From assembly GCA_023390115.1 (NCBI GenBank), contig JAEWDM010000036.1:29144-93143 (forward strand): 64,000 bases of DNA, given 5' to 3'. Source of the stretch: Bacillota bacterium. Its GTDB lineage: Bacteria; Bacillota; Clostridia; Acetivibrionales; DSM-27016. Below are positions 17,092 through 26,674 of the stretch, one piece after another (within the stretch, counting starts at the first letter, position 1; each line of letters starts with the position of its first letter). The notes under the pieces are model-generated. The model made no database searches, was not told the DNA's origin, and saw only the letters and a list, made by a program, of their open reading frames with translations. The position numbers were made by a program, and so were the translations under genes.

Positions 17092-18834
17092 ATGAACAGC
17101 ATGGAAAGCTACAGGTTTTGGCTTGAAAATGAATACTTTGACAGGGATACAAGAGATGAACTCTTTAAAATAAAGGACAATCCCAAAGAAATTGAAGAAA
17201 GGTTTTACAAGGAACTGGAGTTCGGTACGGGCGGCCTCAGGGGTATTATCGGGGCGGGAATCAACAGGATGAATATATACACCGTCAGAAAGGCATCTCA
17301 GGGGCTTGCAAACTATATAGCCAAAAAGGGTGAAAAGGCCGCAAGGGCAGGCATAGCAATTGCATATGACTCCAGATACATGTCGGCGGAGTTTGCTTCG
17401 GAGGCTGCCAGGGTGTTTGCGGCAAACGGGATAAAGGTATATCTCTTCGACGAATTAAGGCCCGTGCCAGAGCTATCCTTTGCAGTAAGGCATTTTAAAG
17501 CCTCTGCGGGAGTAGTTATTACGGCAAGCCATAATCCTAAGGAATATAACGGCTACAAGGTTTACGGCGAAGACGGAGGGCAGCTTTCACTTGAGGGCTC
17601 AAACGCCGTGCTGGATGAAATAAGCGGAATTTCAGATATTACGGCAGTCAGCCTTATGTCCGTCCGGGAAGCGCAGGATAAGGGCCTTCTTGAGATAATA
17701 GGCAAAGAGGTGGATGATGCATATATGTCTACTCTCAGGCTTTTAAGCATTAATCCCGAGCTTGTCAGAAGCGTGGGAGAGACCTTTAAAATTGTTTATA
17801 CGCCTCTGCACGGGACAGGGAATAAGCCGGTGAGAAGAATATTGCAGGAAATAGGCTTTAAAAATGTTATTGTCGTAAAGGAGCAGGAGCTGCCCGATTG
17901 CCGGTTTTCTACCGTGAAATCCCCTAACCCTGAAGAAAAAGCCGCTTTTCAGATTGCCATAGAGCTGGCTGCAAGGGAGAATGTAGATCTTATCATAGGC
18001 ACCGACCCCGACTGCGACAGGGTGGGAGTAGTGGCAAGAAATGCGGCGGGAGAATACATGGTGCTTACCGGAAACCAGACAGGATGCCTGCTTCTTGAAT
18101 ATATTCTGTCTCAGAAAAAGCTTAAGGGAGAGCTGCCATCCAATGGCTTTGCAGTTAAGACAATAGTAACGACAGAGCTTTCAAGAGCTATTGTCAAGGC
18201 CTATGGCATAGAGCTGGTAGAGGTGCTGACAGGCTTTAAATTTATAGGGGAGCAGATAAAGCTTTTGGATGAGATGGGAGATAAAAAATACCTTTTCGGG
18301 TTTGAGGAGAGCTACGGATATCTTGCAGGCACCTCTGTGCGTGATAAGGATGGGGTTGTCGCATCCATGCTTATTGCTGAAATGGCCGCTTACTATAATT
18401 CAAGAGGAATGTCTCTTTATGAGGCACTGCAGGAGCTGTTTCAGAAGTATGGTTATTCCTTTGAGGGAATAAGCTCCTTTACGCTGGCGGGCAAAGAGGG
18501 AATTGACAGGATTAAGGGCACGATGACACAATTGAGGGAGGATAGGACAACAAGGTTTGGGAACACCGGGGTCCAAGCGGTGAGGGACTACCTTAAGGGT
18601 ACTAAGTACAGCGTTGAGTCTGAAAGCGAAGAAAGGCTGACATTGCCTCAGTCGGATGTATTGTATTATGAGGTTAAGGAGGGCTCATGGTTTTGTATAA
18701 GGCCTTCAGGTACAGAGCCTAAAATAAAAATTTATTACGGAGTGTCGGAAAATACGGAGGCCCTGGCAAAGAGCAGGCTGAACGACCTTCAGGAGGATGT
18801 TGTTTCCGTAGTTAAAGGACTGCTGAACATATAA
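17092..18834 (+). CDS. Phospho-sugar mutase (phosphoglucomutase/phosphomannomutase family)
   Basis: The 580-aa protein is an alpha-D-phosphohexomutase. It has the phosphoserine loop TASHNPKEYNGYK near residue 142, the metal-binding loop DPDCDRVG near 305, the sugar-specificity loop GFEESYGYL near 403 and the phosphate-binding loop RPSGTEPKIKIYY near 543. The length and GFEES loop match the PgcA-like group, which interconverts glucose-1-phosphate and glucose-6-phosphate (often also mannose phosphates). It starts at ATG 17092 after ATAGGAGG. It is a stand-alone gene downstream of the spoIVA island. Confidence 0.92.
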   Translation: MNSMESYRFWLENEYFDRDTRDELFKIKDNPKEIEERFYKELEFGTGGLRGIIGAGINRMNIYTVRKASQGLANYIAKKGEKAARAGIAIAYDSRYMSAEFASEAARVFAANGIKVYLFDELRPVPELSFAVRHFKASAGVVITASHNPKEYNGYKVYGEDGGQLSLEGSNAVLDEISGISDITAVSLMSVREAQDKGLLEIIGKEVDDAYMSTLRLLSINPELVRSVGETFKIVYTPLHGTGNKPVRRILQEIGFKNVIVVKEQELPDCRFSTVKSPNPEEKAAFQIAIELAARENVDLIIGTDPDCDRVGVVARNAAGEYMVLTGNQTGCLLLEYILSQKKLKGELPSNGFAVKTIVTTELSRAIVKAYGIELVEVLTGFKFIGEQIKLLDEMGDKKYLFGFEESYGYLAGTSVRDKDGVVASMLIAEMAAYYNSRGMSLYEALQELFQKYGYSFEGISSFTLAGKEGIDRIKGTMTQLREDRTTRFGNTGVQAVRDYLKGTKYSVESESEERLTLPQSDVLYYEVKEGSWFCIRPSGTEPKIKIYYGVSENTEALAKSRLNDLQEDVVSVVKGLLNI

Positions 18835-19044
18835 TATTGTGTATTTAACTTGTCTGATTTGATATAATATTTCCGGAGACATAGTGTATATTAACGTATT
18901 TAAAATTTTACATAAAAATCAAATTGTTTTTTGTTAGTTTGCAGGTATTTACAAAAAGTTGTCGAATAATAAATTTGATTTACATTTTTTTCTACAATCA
19001 TTAATGATTTTTATAATATGGTACGTTTTTTACTGGGGGGTAAA

Positions 19045-20109
19045 ATGCGAAAGGTATATATAGGCAGCGTAGTACCGGGTACTAAGCTGGCAAAGGCGGT
19101 GTTTGGTCCCGAAGGGCGTATTTTGCTCGGGGAGGGCGTGGAGCTTAACGAACATTTTCTGGAGAAGTTGAGGATAAACGGAATAGCGGAAGTGTTTATT
19201 GAGGATGATATATCACGGGATATTGAAATAAAGGATGTCGTTTGTGACAATATAAGAATGGAAGCCAAAATGCTTGTAAAAAATCAAATGCAGGGATATG
19301 AATCCTCTAAAGCCATAGATGATCTAAGGATAAACGAGCTGGTCTATGCCATAATTGAGGAGCTGTTGTCCAACGATGATATTCTTATAAACCTGTCCGA
19401 CATAAAATCAGTAGATGACTATACGTTTGAGCATTCCGTCAATGTATGCATATTTTCGCTTATTACGGGAATAGGCATAGGGTATAGTACAATCCGTCTT
19501 AAGGATCTTGGCATGGGTGCGCTCCTCCATGATATAGGCAAGCTTAAAATCCCCGAGGAAATATTGAAAAAGCCTTCTCAGCTTACCGGCGAAGAGTTTG
19601 AAATAATTAAAAAGCATACCTTTCACGGGTACGAGATATTAAAGAGCAATTCCAATATCAGTATGCTTTCGGCATATATAGCCCTTGGACACCATGAAAG
19701 ATATGACGGCAGCGGGTATCCCCTCCAGCTTAAGGGAGAGAACATACAGAAATACGCCAGAATCGTGGCAATAGCGGATGTATATGATGCTCTTACATCA
19801 AACCGGGTTTATAGAAAGAAGCTCAAGCCCCATGAAGTAGTTGCGTATATAGCTTCTCTTTCCGCTTATCACTTTGACAAGGAAATTGTAGATACCTTTA
19901 TGAGATATATTGCAATTTATCCCATAGGAACAGGGGTAGTGCTAAGCACCAACGAAATCGGTATTGTAGTCAGAGTAAACAGAAATATACCTTCAAGACC
20001 TGTTATAAGAGTAATCCGTAATGAAAAAAAGGAATTGATAGATCATTATTATGAAATAGACCTTGCAAAAAGGATAAATGTGTATATAGTGGATTCTTGT
20101 GAATTATAG
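19045..20109 (+). CDS. HD-GYP domain protein, probable c-di-GMP phosphodiesterase
   Basis: The 354-aa protein has an N-terminal domain of about 120 residues with no assigned function and a C-terminal HD-GYP domain. Visible signature elements are EHSVNVC, HDIGKLKIP, HTFHGYEILK and HHERYDGSGYP, so all metal ligands and the GYP motif appear intact. Such enzymes cleave cyclic di-GMP to pGpG or GMP. No membrane segment is evident. The ATG at 19045 follows GGGGGG (19035-19040); an ATG at 19018 has no site. A TATAAT at 19012-19017 may be its -10 box. Confidence 0.9.
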   Translation: MRKVYIGSVVPGTKLAKAVFGPEGRILLGEGVELNEHFLEKLRINGIAEVFIEDDISRDIEIKDVVCDNIRMEAKMLVKNQMQGYESSKAIDDLRINELVYAIIEELLSNDDILINLSDIKSVDDYTFEHSVNVCIFSLITGIGIGYSTIRLKDLGMGALLHDIGKLKIPEEILKKPSQLTGEEFEIIKKHTFHGYEILKSNSNISMLSAYIALGHHERYDGSGYPLQLKGENIQKYARIVAIADVYDALTSNRVYRKKLKPHEVVAYIASLSAYHFDKEIVDTFMRYIAIYPIGTGVVLSTNEIGIVVRVNRNIPSRPVIRVIRNEKKELIDHYYEIDLAKRINVYIVDSCEL

Positions 20110-20277
20110 TACCTGAAAAAGGGGATAATTTACGGGAATCAATTAAAAAGGCTTTGGGGCTTAAAAAAATTGAGCTCTGAAGTTTTTTGCTGTAAAATAT
20201 AAATAAGCGGGCATTATTGTTTTTGCAGTCTTTAAATTTGAATTTTTTGCAGACTACGCTGCATGGAGGGATTATTA

Positions 20278-23200
20278 ATGAAAGACTTTGTACACCTGCA
20301 TGTCCATACCGAATACAGTCTTCTTGACGGGGCAAACAGAATAAAGGATCTCATAGCGAGGACTGCAGAGCTTGGAATGAAAAGCATAGCTATTACCGAT
20401 CATGGAGTAATGTACGGTGTGGTTGATTTTTATAAGGAAGCAATGCAAAGCGGTATAAAGCCTATTTTGGGCTGCGAGGTTTATACGGCAAAAAGGACAA
20501 GGCATGACAAGCAGCCGGGAATGGATTCCGAGCAGGGCCATCTTGTACTGCTTGCAAGAGACAATACAGGCTATAAAAACCTTATGAAAATTGTGTCAAT
20601 AGGGTTTACGGAAGGGTTTTACTACAGGCCGAGGGTTGATATGGAGGTTCTTGAGAGATACAGTGAGGGTATCATTGCCCTTAGCGCATGCCTTTCGGGG
20701 GATATACCGAGAGCCTTGCTTCAGAATGATTACCAAAGAGCAAAGCTGCTTGCCTTAAAGCACAACGATATTTTCGGCAGGGGCAATTTTTACCTTGAGC
20801 TTCAAATAAACGGGATAGAAGAACAAAATCTTGTAAATCAGAATATAATTAAAATAAGCAGAGAAACAGGCATACCTCTGATTGCCACAAACGATGCCCA
20901 TTATCTGAGAAGGCAGGACGCAAAAGCCCATGAAATACTCTTGTGCATACAGACTGGCAAAACAATAAATGATGAAGACAGGATGAGGTTTTCTACCGAT
21001 GAGGTATATGTTAAGTCTCCCGAGGAAATGTGGAAGCTGTTTAAAGATATTCCGGAGGCGGCGGAGAACACAGTGGAAATTGCACAGCGCTGTAATGTGG
21101 AACTGGAATTCAACAAGCTCCATTTGCCGGCTTTTAAGCTTCCGGATAGTGAAGAACCCTTTGAGTTTCTGTCCCGTCTGTGCGGCGAGGGCTTAAAAAA
21201 GCTTTATGGCGACCATTATGACAGTACAAAATCAGACAGGCTGAAATATGAGCTTGAAGTAATCAGGCAAATGGGGTATGTTGACTATTTCCTTATAGTA
21301 TGGGATTTCATAAGGTATGCAAGGGAAAATGGTATAATGGTAGGCCCTGGAAGGGGATCGGCTGCGGGAAGCCTGGTGGCCTACAGCCTTGGAATAACAA
21401 ATATAGACCCATTAAAATACGGGCTGCTGTTTGAAAGGTTTTTGAATCCTGAAAGAATAAGCATGCCCGATATAGATATTGATTTTTGCTATGAGAGAAG
21501 ACAGGAAGTAATAGATTATGTTATAAAAAAGTACGGCACCGACAGGGTGGCACAGATAATTACGTTTGGAACAATGGCGGCAAGAGCCGCAATAAGAGAT
21601 GTGGGAAGGGCCATGGATATACCTTATAACGAAGTGGATGCCGTTGCCAAAATGATACCCTTCCAGCTTGGAATGAATATTGACAAGGCCCTTGAAATGA
21701 ATCCCCAATTAAAGGAAAGATATGAGCAGGACACGCATACAAAGGAGCTTATAGACATGGCAAGGCTGCTCGAGGGGATGCCGAGGCATGCTTCGACACA
21801 TGCTGCCGGTGTGGTTATTTCAAAGGAGCCCATAGTAGAGTATGTTCCTCTGCAAAGAAATGACGACAGCATTACCACCCAATTTACAATGGGGCTTCTT
21901 GAGGAAATAGGCCTCTTAAAGATGGATTTTCTCGGTCTCAGGACTCTTACTGTTATAAGGGATGCCGTGGAGCTGATAGAAAAAAATCATGGCAGGAAGA
22001 TTGAAATCGACAGGCTTGTAATGAATGATCCCAATGTTTTCAGGCTTATAGGAGAGGGAAGGACTTCGGGGGTATTCCAGCTCGAAAGCGCAGGGATGAC
22101 GCAGTTTATGAAGGAGCTGCAGCCCAATTCCCTTGAAGACATTATAGCGGGCATATCACTTTACAGGCCGGGGCCTATGGATCAGATTCCGAGGTATATA
22201 CACAATAAAAATAATCCTGAGGATGTAAAATACCACCATCCTATGCTTGAAGGCATATTAAATGTTACATATGGGTGCATGGTTTATCAGGAGCAGGTAA
22301 TGCAGATTGTGAGACAGCTCGGAGGATATTCAATGGGACGGGCGGATCTGGTGAGGCGGGCGATGTCCAAGAAAAAGGTAAGCGTAATGGAGAAGGAGAG
22401 GCAAAACTTCATATACGGTATAACCGACGCCCAAGGGAATGTCATCGTAAACGGGGCTGTCAGAAATGGGGTTGATGAGAATACCGCAAATAAAATATTC
22501 GATGAAATGATGGACTTTGCCAGCTATGCCTTCAACAAGTCCCATGCTGCGGCATATGCCGTCGTCGGCTATCAGACAGCATGGCTTAAATGCTACTATC
22601 CCGTTGAATTCACAGCGGCACTGTTAAACAGCTTTTTAGGGAGCAGCGACAAGGTTTCCCAGTATGTATATCAATGCAGGCTTATGGGCATTGAGGTGCT
22701 TCCCCCTGATATAAATGAAAGCTTCGCCAAGTTTACTGTCGTTGGAAGTAAAATAAGGTTTGGGCTGGCCGCTGTCAAAAATGTGGGAGAAGGTGCGGTA
22801 AACCAGATAATAAGGCAGAGACAGGAAGGCGGGAGCTTTAAAGGCTTTGGAGAATTTTGCAGAAGGATAGACGGAAGAGATACTAATAAAAGATGCATAG
22901 AAAGCCTGATAAAGAGCGGGGCCTTTGACTCCTTAAAAATATTCAGGTCAAAGCTTTTGCACGTCTATGAAAAGATACTCGACGGGATACAGCAGAGCAA
23001 GAGAATAAAGCTGGAGGGCCAGATGTCAATATTTGAAATGGGCAATGGAAATACGTCTTCTTCAAGCGGGGGAAAGAGGTATGATGAGGAAGTATATCCC
23101 GATATCGGTGAGCTTTCCGGCAAGGAGCTTCTTGCAATGGAAAAAGAAATGCTTGGACTTTATATATCGGGGCATCCTTTGAGTGAATTTGAAAAGGAGA

Positions 23201-23793
23201 TAAATTCTGAGGTAAATTTTTTCAGCTCCAATTTAACTGTTAGTTCTTCCGAGGAGACTGAAAATGAAGGCCTCAATGAGCTGAAGGGCCTGAGGGACGG
23301 TATGGAAGCAGTGGTTGGGGGAATAATAGCGGAAAAAAAGACTAAAACTACAAAAAACAATAGCCTGATGGCTTTTATTACACTTGAGGATTTGTACGGT
23401 TCCATGGAAATCATAGTTTTCCCAAGGGTTCTGGATAAATATTCCGCACTTCTGGCGGAGGAAAACATTGTGCTTATAAGGGGAAGAATAAGTGTAAAAG
23501 AAGAAGAAAGTGCTAAAATAATATGTGAAGAGGTAAGACCGCTGAAAAAAGTCAAGACCAGAAAGCTGTACTTAAAAATGGATGAGGCTGAAAATAGAGA
23601 GCTTGCAAGCTCAGTTATATCAATGCTTAAATACTTTAGCGGAAATACGCCTGTTTACCTGTGCCATGAGAGCTCAGGCGATCCCGGCAAAAAGGTAGTG
23701 GTATCAAACAGAGAATTTAGAGTAAGTCTGAATAACTCTCTTCTGGAGGAATTAAAAATCAGGCTGGGAGAGGAAAATGTCAAAATTATTTAA
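20278..23793 (+). CDS. dnaE: DNA polymerase III alpha subunit (DnaE)
   Basis: The 1,171-aa protein begins with a PHP domain (HLHVHTEYSLLDGANR near residue 6) and continues with the C-family polymerase core, including GRGSAAGSLVAY near 361 and the catalytic PDIDIDF near 400. A helix-hairpin-helix region and an OB-fold (about 980-1060) follow. It is DnaE rather than PolC because it lacks an inserted proofreading exonuclease. In Bacillota it extends primers or works with PolC. The start at ATG 20278 follows GGAGGG. It heads a same-strand run with mtrB and pfkA. Confidence 0.96.
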   Translation: MKDFVHLHVHTEYSLLDGANRIKDLIARTAELGMKSIAITDHGVMYGVVDFYKEAMQSGIKPILGCEVYTAKRTRHDKQPGMDSEQGHLVLLARDNTGYKNLMKIVSIGFTEGFYYRPRVDMEVLERYSEGIIALSACLSGDIPRALLQNDYQRAKLLALKHNDIFGRGNFYLELQINGIEEQNLVNQNIIKISRETGIPLIATNDAHYLRRQDAKAHEILLCIQTGKTINDEDRMRFSTDEVYVKSPEEMWKLFKDIPEAAENTVEIAQRCNVELEFNKLHLPAFKLPDSEEPFEFLSRLCGEGLKKLYGDHYDSTKSDRLKYELEVIRQMGYVDYFLIVWDFIRYARENGIMVGPGRGSAAGSLVAYSLGITNIDPLKYGLLFERFLNPERISMPDIDIDFCYERRQEVIDYVIKKYGTDRVAQIITFGTMAARAAIRDVGRAMDIPYNEVDAVAKMIPFQLGMNIDKALEMNPQLKERYEQDTHTKELIDMARLLEGMPRHASTHAAGVVISKEPIVEYVPLQRNDDSITTQFTMGLLEEIGLLKMDFLGLRTLTVIRDAVELIEKNHGRKIEIDRLVMNDPNVFRLIGEGRTSGVFQLESAGMTQFMKELQPNSLEDIIAGISLYRPGPMDQIPRYIHNKNNPEDVKYHHPMLEGILNVTYGCMVYQEQVMQIVRQLGGYSMGRADLVRRAMSKKKVSVMEKERQNFIYGITDAQGNVIVNGAVRNGVDENTANKIFDEMMDFASYAFNKSHAAAYAVVGYQTAWLKCYYPVEFTAALLNSFLGSSDKVSQYVYQCRLMGIEVLPPDINESFAKFTVVGSKIRFGLAAVKNVGEGAVNQIIRQRQEGGSFKGFGEFCRRIDGRDTNKRCIESLIKSGAFDSLKIFRSKLLHVYEKILDGIQQSKRIKLEGQMSIFEMGNGNTSSSSGGKRYDEEVYPDIGELSGKELLAMEKEMLGLYISGHPLSEFEKEINSEVNFFSSNLTVSSSEETENEGLNELKGLRDGMEAVVGGIIAEKKTKTTKNNSLMAFITLEDLYGSMEIIVFPRVLDKYSALLAEENIVLIRGRISVKEEESAKIICEEVRPLKKVKTRKLYLKMDEAENRELASSVISMLKYFSGNTPVYLCHESSGDPGKKVVVSNREFRVSLNNSLLEELKIRLGEENVKII

Positions 23794-23916
23794 TTATATA
23801 GCTATACGGATTTTATAAAACAAATCTTTGAAAAAATCCCGGAGGCCATGGTGCTTATAACATTTGCTGTTGATTTTTACTGGTAAATAATATATAGTTA
23901 TGACGAGGTGGTTAAT

Positions 23917-24150
23917 ATGGATACGGAATCAAATAAATTTTTAGGTGATTATGTTGTAATAAGGGCTGAAGAAAATGGTGTAAATATTATAGGCCTTACC
24001 CGCGGTAGGGATACTAAATTCCACCATACAGAGAAATTGGATAAGGGCGAGATTCTCATAGCTCAGTTTACCGAAAATACTTCTGCCATTAAGATTAGGG
24101 GCAAAGCAAAGATATTATGCGGCCATGGAGAAATACATTCCGGAGAATAA
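23917..24150 (+). CDS. mtrB: Trp RNA-binding attenuation protein (TRAP) homologue
   Basis: The 77-aa protein aligns over its length with Bacillus TRAP: NGVNIIGLTRGRDTKFHH, then EKLDKGEILIAQFTENTSAI and KIRGKAKI. Residues equivalent to the known RNA- and tryptophan-contact positions are present: Phe35, Lys40, Asp42, Lys43, Glu53, Thr55/Ser56, Lys59 and Arg61. TRAP forms an 11-mer ring that binds spaced GAG/UAG triplets in trp leaders when tryptophan is bound. It is found mainly in Bacilli. Here it lies between dnaE and pfkA with no mtrA or trp gene near. The ATG at 23917 follows GACGAGGTGG. I saw no TRAP binding site in its own leader. Confidence 0.9.
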   Translation: MDTESNKFLGDYVVIRAEENGVNIIGLTRGRDTKFHHTEKLDKGEILIAQFTENTSAIKIRGKAKILCGHGEIHSGE

Positions 24151-24171
24151 AGAAAGAGGGGCGTGTTTTAT

Positions 24172-24369
24172 ATGTGGACAGTAGTCTATATGGCTCAAAG
24201 CAAGGATATTGCTACCAGACTACAGGAACTGCTGAAGAACGAAGGGATACTGGTTAAGCTGAGACCAATCAGTAAAAATCCTGAGAACAATGATAATTAT
24301 TATGAAGTACTGGTTCCGGAAGCAGAGGTTGAAGAAGCACACAGCGTTATTATAGAAAAGGGATTTTAG
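24172..24369 (+). CDS. Small conserved protein, DUF2007-like
   Basis: The 65-aa protein (MWTVVYMAQSKDIATRLQEL, then a basic strand and LVPEAEVEEAHSVIIEKGF) has the beta-alpha-beta pattern of small proteins related to the DUF2007 putative signal-transducing family, usually near pfkA or accA in Clostridia. The function is unknown. The ATG at 24172 follows AAAGAGGGG; a GTG at 24163 is too close to that site. It lies 21 bp after mtrB, probably in one transcript. Confidence 0.65.
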   Translation: MWTVVYMAQSKDIATRLQELLKNEGILVKLRPISKNPENNDNYYEVLVPEAEVEEAHSVIIEKGF

Positions 24370-24425
24370 TTCTTATCGTCTGTTTAGGTAAGTATTTGTT
24401 TAAAATATTTATTATAAGCTTGTAT

Positions 24426-24456
24426 TATAATCCCGTGTTAAAATTATTGACACGGG
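24426..24456 (+). promoter_or_regulatory. Promoter -10 with operator-like inverted repeat before pfkA
   Basis: TATAAT at 24426-24431 is followed at once by CCCGTGT (24432-24438) and ACACGGG (24450-24456), a perfect 7-bp inverted repeat around 11 nt. It would lie at the transcription start. No T-run follows, so an operator is likelier than a terminator. Confidence 0.4.
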
Positions 24457-24485
24457 CTTAATATTATTTTAAGGAGGCTGGTTTA

Positions 24486-25457
24486 ATGTCAAAAATAAAA
24501 ACGATAGGAGTCTTAACAAGCGGTGGAGACGCTCCCGGAATGAATGCCGCAATCAGGGCAGTTGTAAGGACCGGCATATATTACGGAATGAGGGTAATGG
24601 GGATCAGAAAGGGGTATAACGGCCTTATAAACGGAGACATAACAGAGATGTCGCTCAGGGCTGTTTCAGATATAATACACCGGGGAGGTACTATACTGCA
24701 AACCGCGAGGTGTCCCGAGTTCAAAGAAGAGGAAGGAATTAAAAGAGGGGTGGCAATGTGCAAGGTGTTTGACATTGATGCCATAGTGGCAATAGGAGGA
24801 GACGGATCATACAGGGGAGCCAGAGATTTGAGCAAATTCGGGATAAATGTAATAGGCATTCCCGGAACAATAGATAATGATATTGCCTGTACGGAGTATA
24901 CCATAGGCTTTGACACGGCATTAAATACCGTTCAGGATGCAATCGACAAAATAAGAGATACGGCATATTCTCATGAAAGATGCAGTGTGCTTGAGGTTAT
25001 GGGAAGACATGCGGGATACATAGCCCTGAATGTGGGTATAGCGGGAGGTGCCGAAGTAGTCCTTCTTCCCGAGAAATCCTTTGACCTTGGAAAAGATGTT
25101 ATAAAGCCAATTATCGAGGGCAGGAACCGGGGAAAGAAGCACTATATAGTTATTGTGGCCGAGGGGGTAGGCGGGGCTATTGAAATAGCCGGGGAAATAC
25201 AGGAGAAGACAGGCATAGAGGCGAGAGCCACCATACTTGGGCACATACAGAGAGGCGGAAGTCCTACCGTAAATGACAGGGTAATGGCAAGCATGATGGG
25301 AGCGAGGGCAGTAGAGCTTCTTAAGGATGATATCGCCAACAGGATCATAAGCCTTAAGGATAATAAGATTGTGGATATTGAAATAAACGAGGCCCTTGAT
25401 ATGAAAAAGGAAATTGATGAAGAAATAATACAGCTCAGTAAAATTCTTGCGCTGTAA
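24486..25457 (+). CDS. pfkA: ATP-dependent 6-phosphofructokinase
   Basis: The 323-aa protein carries all PfkA signatures: TSGGDAPGMNAAIRAVVR at residues 10-27, GGDGSYRGA near 102, and PGTIDNDI near 123 with the catalytic Asp. GDGS rather than GDD-type motifs points to ATP rather than pyrophosphate use. It phosphorylates fructose-6-phosphate in glycolysis. The start at ATG 24486 follows AAGGAGG. An inverted repeat sits at its probable transcription start. Confidence 0.96.
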   Translation: MSKIKTIGVLTSGGDAPGMNAAIRAVVRTGIYYGMRVMGIRKGYNGLINGDITEMSLRAVSDIIHRGGTILQTARCPEFKEEEGIKRGVAMCKVFDIDAIVAIGGDGSYRGARDLSKFGINVIGIPGTIDNDIACTEYTIGFDTALNTVQDAIDKIRDTAYSHERCSVLEVMGRHAGYIALNVGIAGGAEVVLLPEKSFDLGKDVIKPIIEGRNRGKKHYIVIVAEGVGGAIEIAGEIQEKTGIEARATILGHIQRGGSPTVNDRVMASMMGARAVELLKDDIANRIISLKDNKIVDIEINEALDMKKEIDEEIIQLSKILAL

Positions 25458-25505
25458 CGGCAGGCTTTTCCTGTTGTTCCGCATTTATAAAAGGCAGGTA
25501 TTACA

Positions 25506-25925
25506 ATGTTTGTATCTGAGACGCATTTAATCGTAAGGTATGCCGAAACGGATCAGATGGGTATTGTTCATCATTCTCATTATCCGGTATGGTTTGAGGC
25601 GGCCCGGACAGATTTTATAAAAAAGATGGGAATGCCATACTCTAAAATAGAAGAAGAGGGAGCGATGCTTCCACTACTGGAATTAAAATGCTGCTACAAG
25701 GAGGCGGCGAGATATGAAGATGAAATTATTATTAAAACGCAAATAAAGGAATTTACGCCTTTGAGGCTGCTGTTTTTGTATGAGGCATATAAAAACGGCC
25801 TGCCCAGGGTTATAGCAACGGGTGAGACTTTGCATGTCTGGACCGATAAGGCGCTGAAGCCTGTTAACATCAAGAAATATTCCCATCATATATATGAGCT
25901 GCTTCAAAGGGCTGTGGCGGTGTGA
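25506..25925 (+). CDS. Acyl-CoA thioesterase, YbgC/4HBT family
   Basis: The 139-aa hotdog-fold protein has the motif RYAETDQMGIVHHSHYPVWF at residues 10-29, where Asp15 or so is the catalytic acid of the 4-hydroxybenzoyl-CoA thioesterase group. It is expected to hydrolyse a short acyl-CoA in the cytoplasm. It follows pfkA by 48 bp on the same strand. Confidence 0.85.
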   Translation: MFVSETHLIVRYAETDQMGIVHHSHYPVWFEAARTDFIKKMGMPYSKIEEEGAMLPLLELKCCYKEAARYEDEIIIKTQIKEFTPLRLLFLYEAYKNGLPRVIATGETLHVWTDKALKPVNIKKYSHHIYELLQRAVAV

Positions 25926-26080
25926 TGCGAGTTTATTTGCCATAATTCATTGCAATAAAGGCACAAAGTATGGTAAACTATACATTGTTTATTCAGGCTG
26001 GAACTGGTGACATTATACATTATAGGGCTGCTGTCTTTACTTATTGCAGATAAAACAAAAATAGTTCAGGTGGTGAGTCG

Positions 26081-26617
26081 GTGAATATACCAAATGCTTT
26101 GACTGCAGTTAGGTTTGTTATTATACCTTTTTTTGCATACTTTTTATACATGGGACAGTTTGATAAAAGCCTGTATGTTACGGCAGTAATCCTTTTTCTG
26201 GCGGGGGGAATTACAGATGTTCTGGACGGCTATATAGCGAGAAAGTTCAACATGATCACCTCTTTCGGAAAGCTTGCTGACCCAGCGGCAGATAAACTTA
26301 TGCAGATAACTGCTCTTGTCATATTAACCATGCAGAGGAAGATCCCCGTGGCTGTATTGATAATTATAGCTGTCAAGGAGATATTTATGGGGCTCGGGAG
26401 TATTTTATTGTACAAGCAGGAGAATTTGGTGGTATCTGCAAACTGGTATGGAAAGATGTCAACGGTAGTATTATATATCGCAATAATTATTGCAATATTT
26501 AGTGAGACCTATAGCAAAATAGCTATAATAATCGCGCTCTGCGCTGCGCTCTTTGCATTTGTCATGTATTCCCTGGCATATAGAAAAATTAAAGCCCACA
26601 ATAGTGAAAAAATATAA
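26081..26617 (+). CDS. pgsA: CDP-diacylglycerol-glycerol-3-phosphate 3-phosphatidyltransferase
   Basis: The 178-aa membrane protein has the CDP-alcohol phosphotransferase signature: DVLDGYIARKFNMITSFGKL followed by ADPAADKL, near residues 46-73. It starts at GTG 26081. It makes phosphatidylglycerol phosphate from CDP-diacylglycerol and glycerol-3-phosphate, the commitment step to anionic phospholipids. The 150 bp upstream show no other gene. Confidence 0.92.
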   Translation: MNIPNALTAVRFVIIPFFAYFLYMGQFDKSLYVTAVILFLAGGITDVLDGYIARKFNMITSFGKLADPAADKLMQITALVILTMQRKIPVAVLIIIAVKEIFMGLGSILLYKQENLVVSANWYGKMSTVVLYIAIIIAIFSETYSKIAIIIALCAALFAFVMYSLAYRKIKAHNSEKI

Positions 26618-26638
26618 TATACATACTGGATAAAGGAG

Positions 26639-26674
26639 CCGGAGGGAGCTATAAACTGCTCTCCCGGTTTTTTT
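26639..26674 (+). terminator. Terminator after pgsA
   Basis: CCGGAGGGAGC and GCTCTCCCGG form a stem with a small bulge, followed by TTTTTTT. It overlaps the 3' end of the convergent DUF815 gene. Confidence 0.75.
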
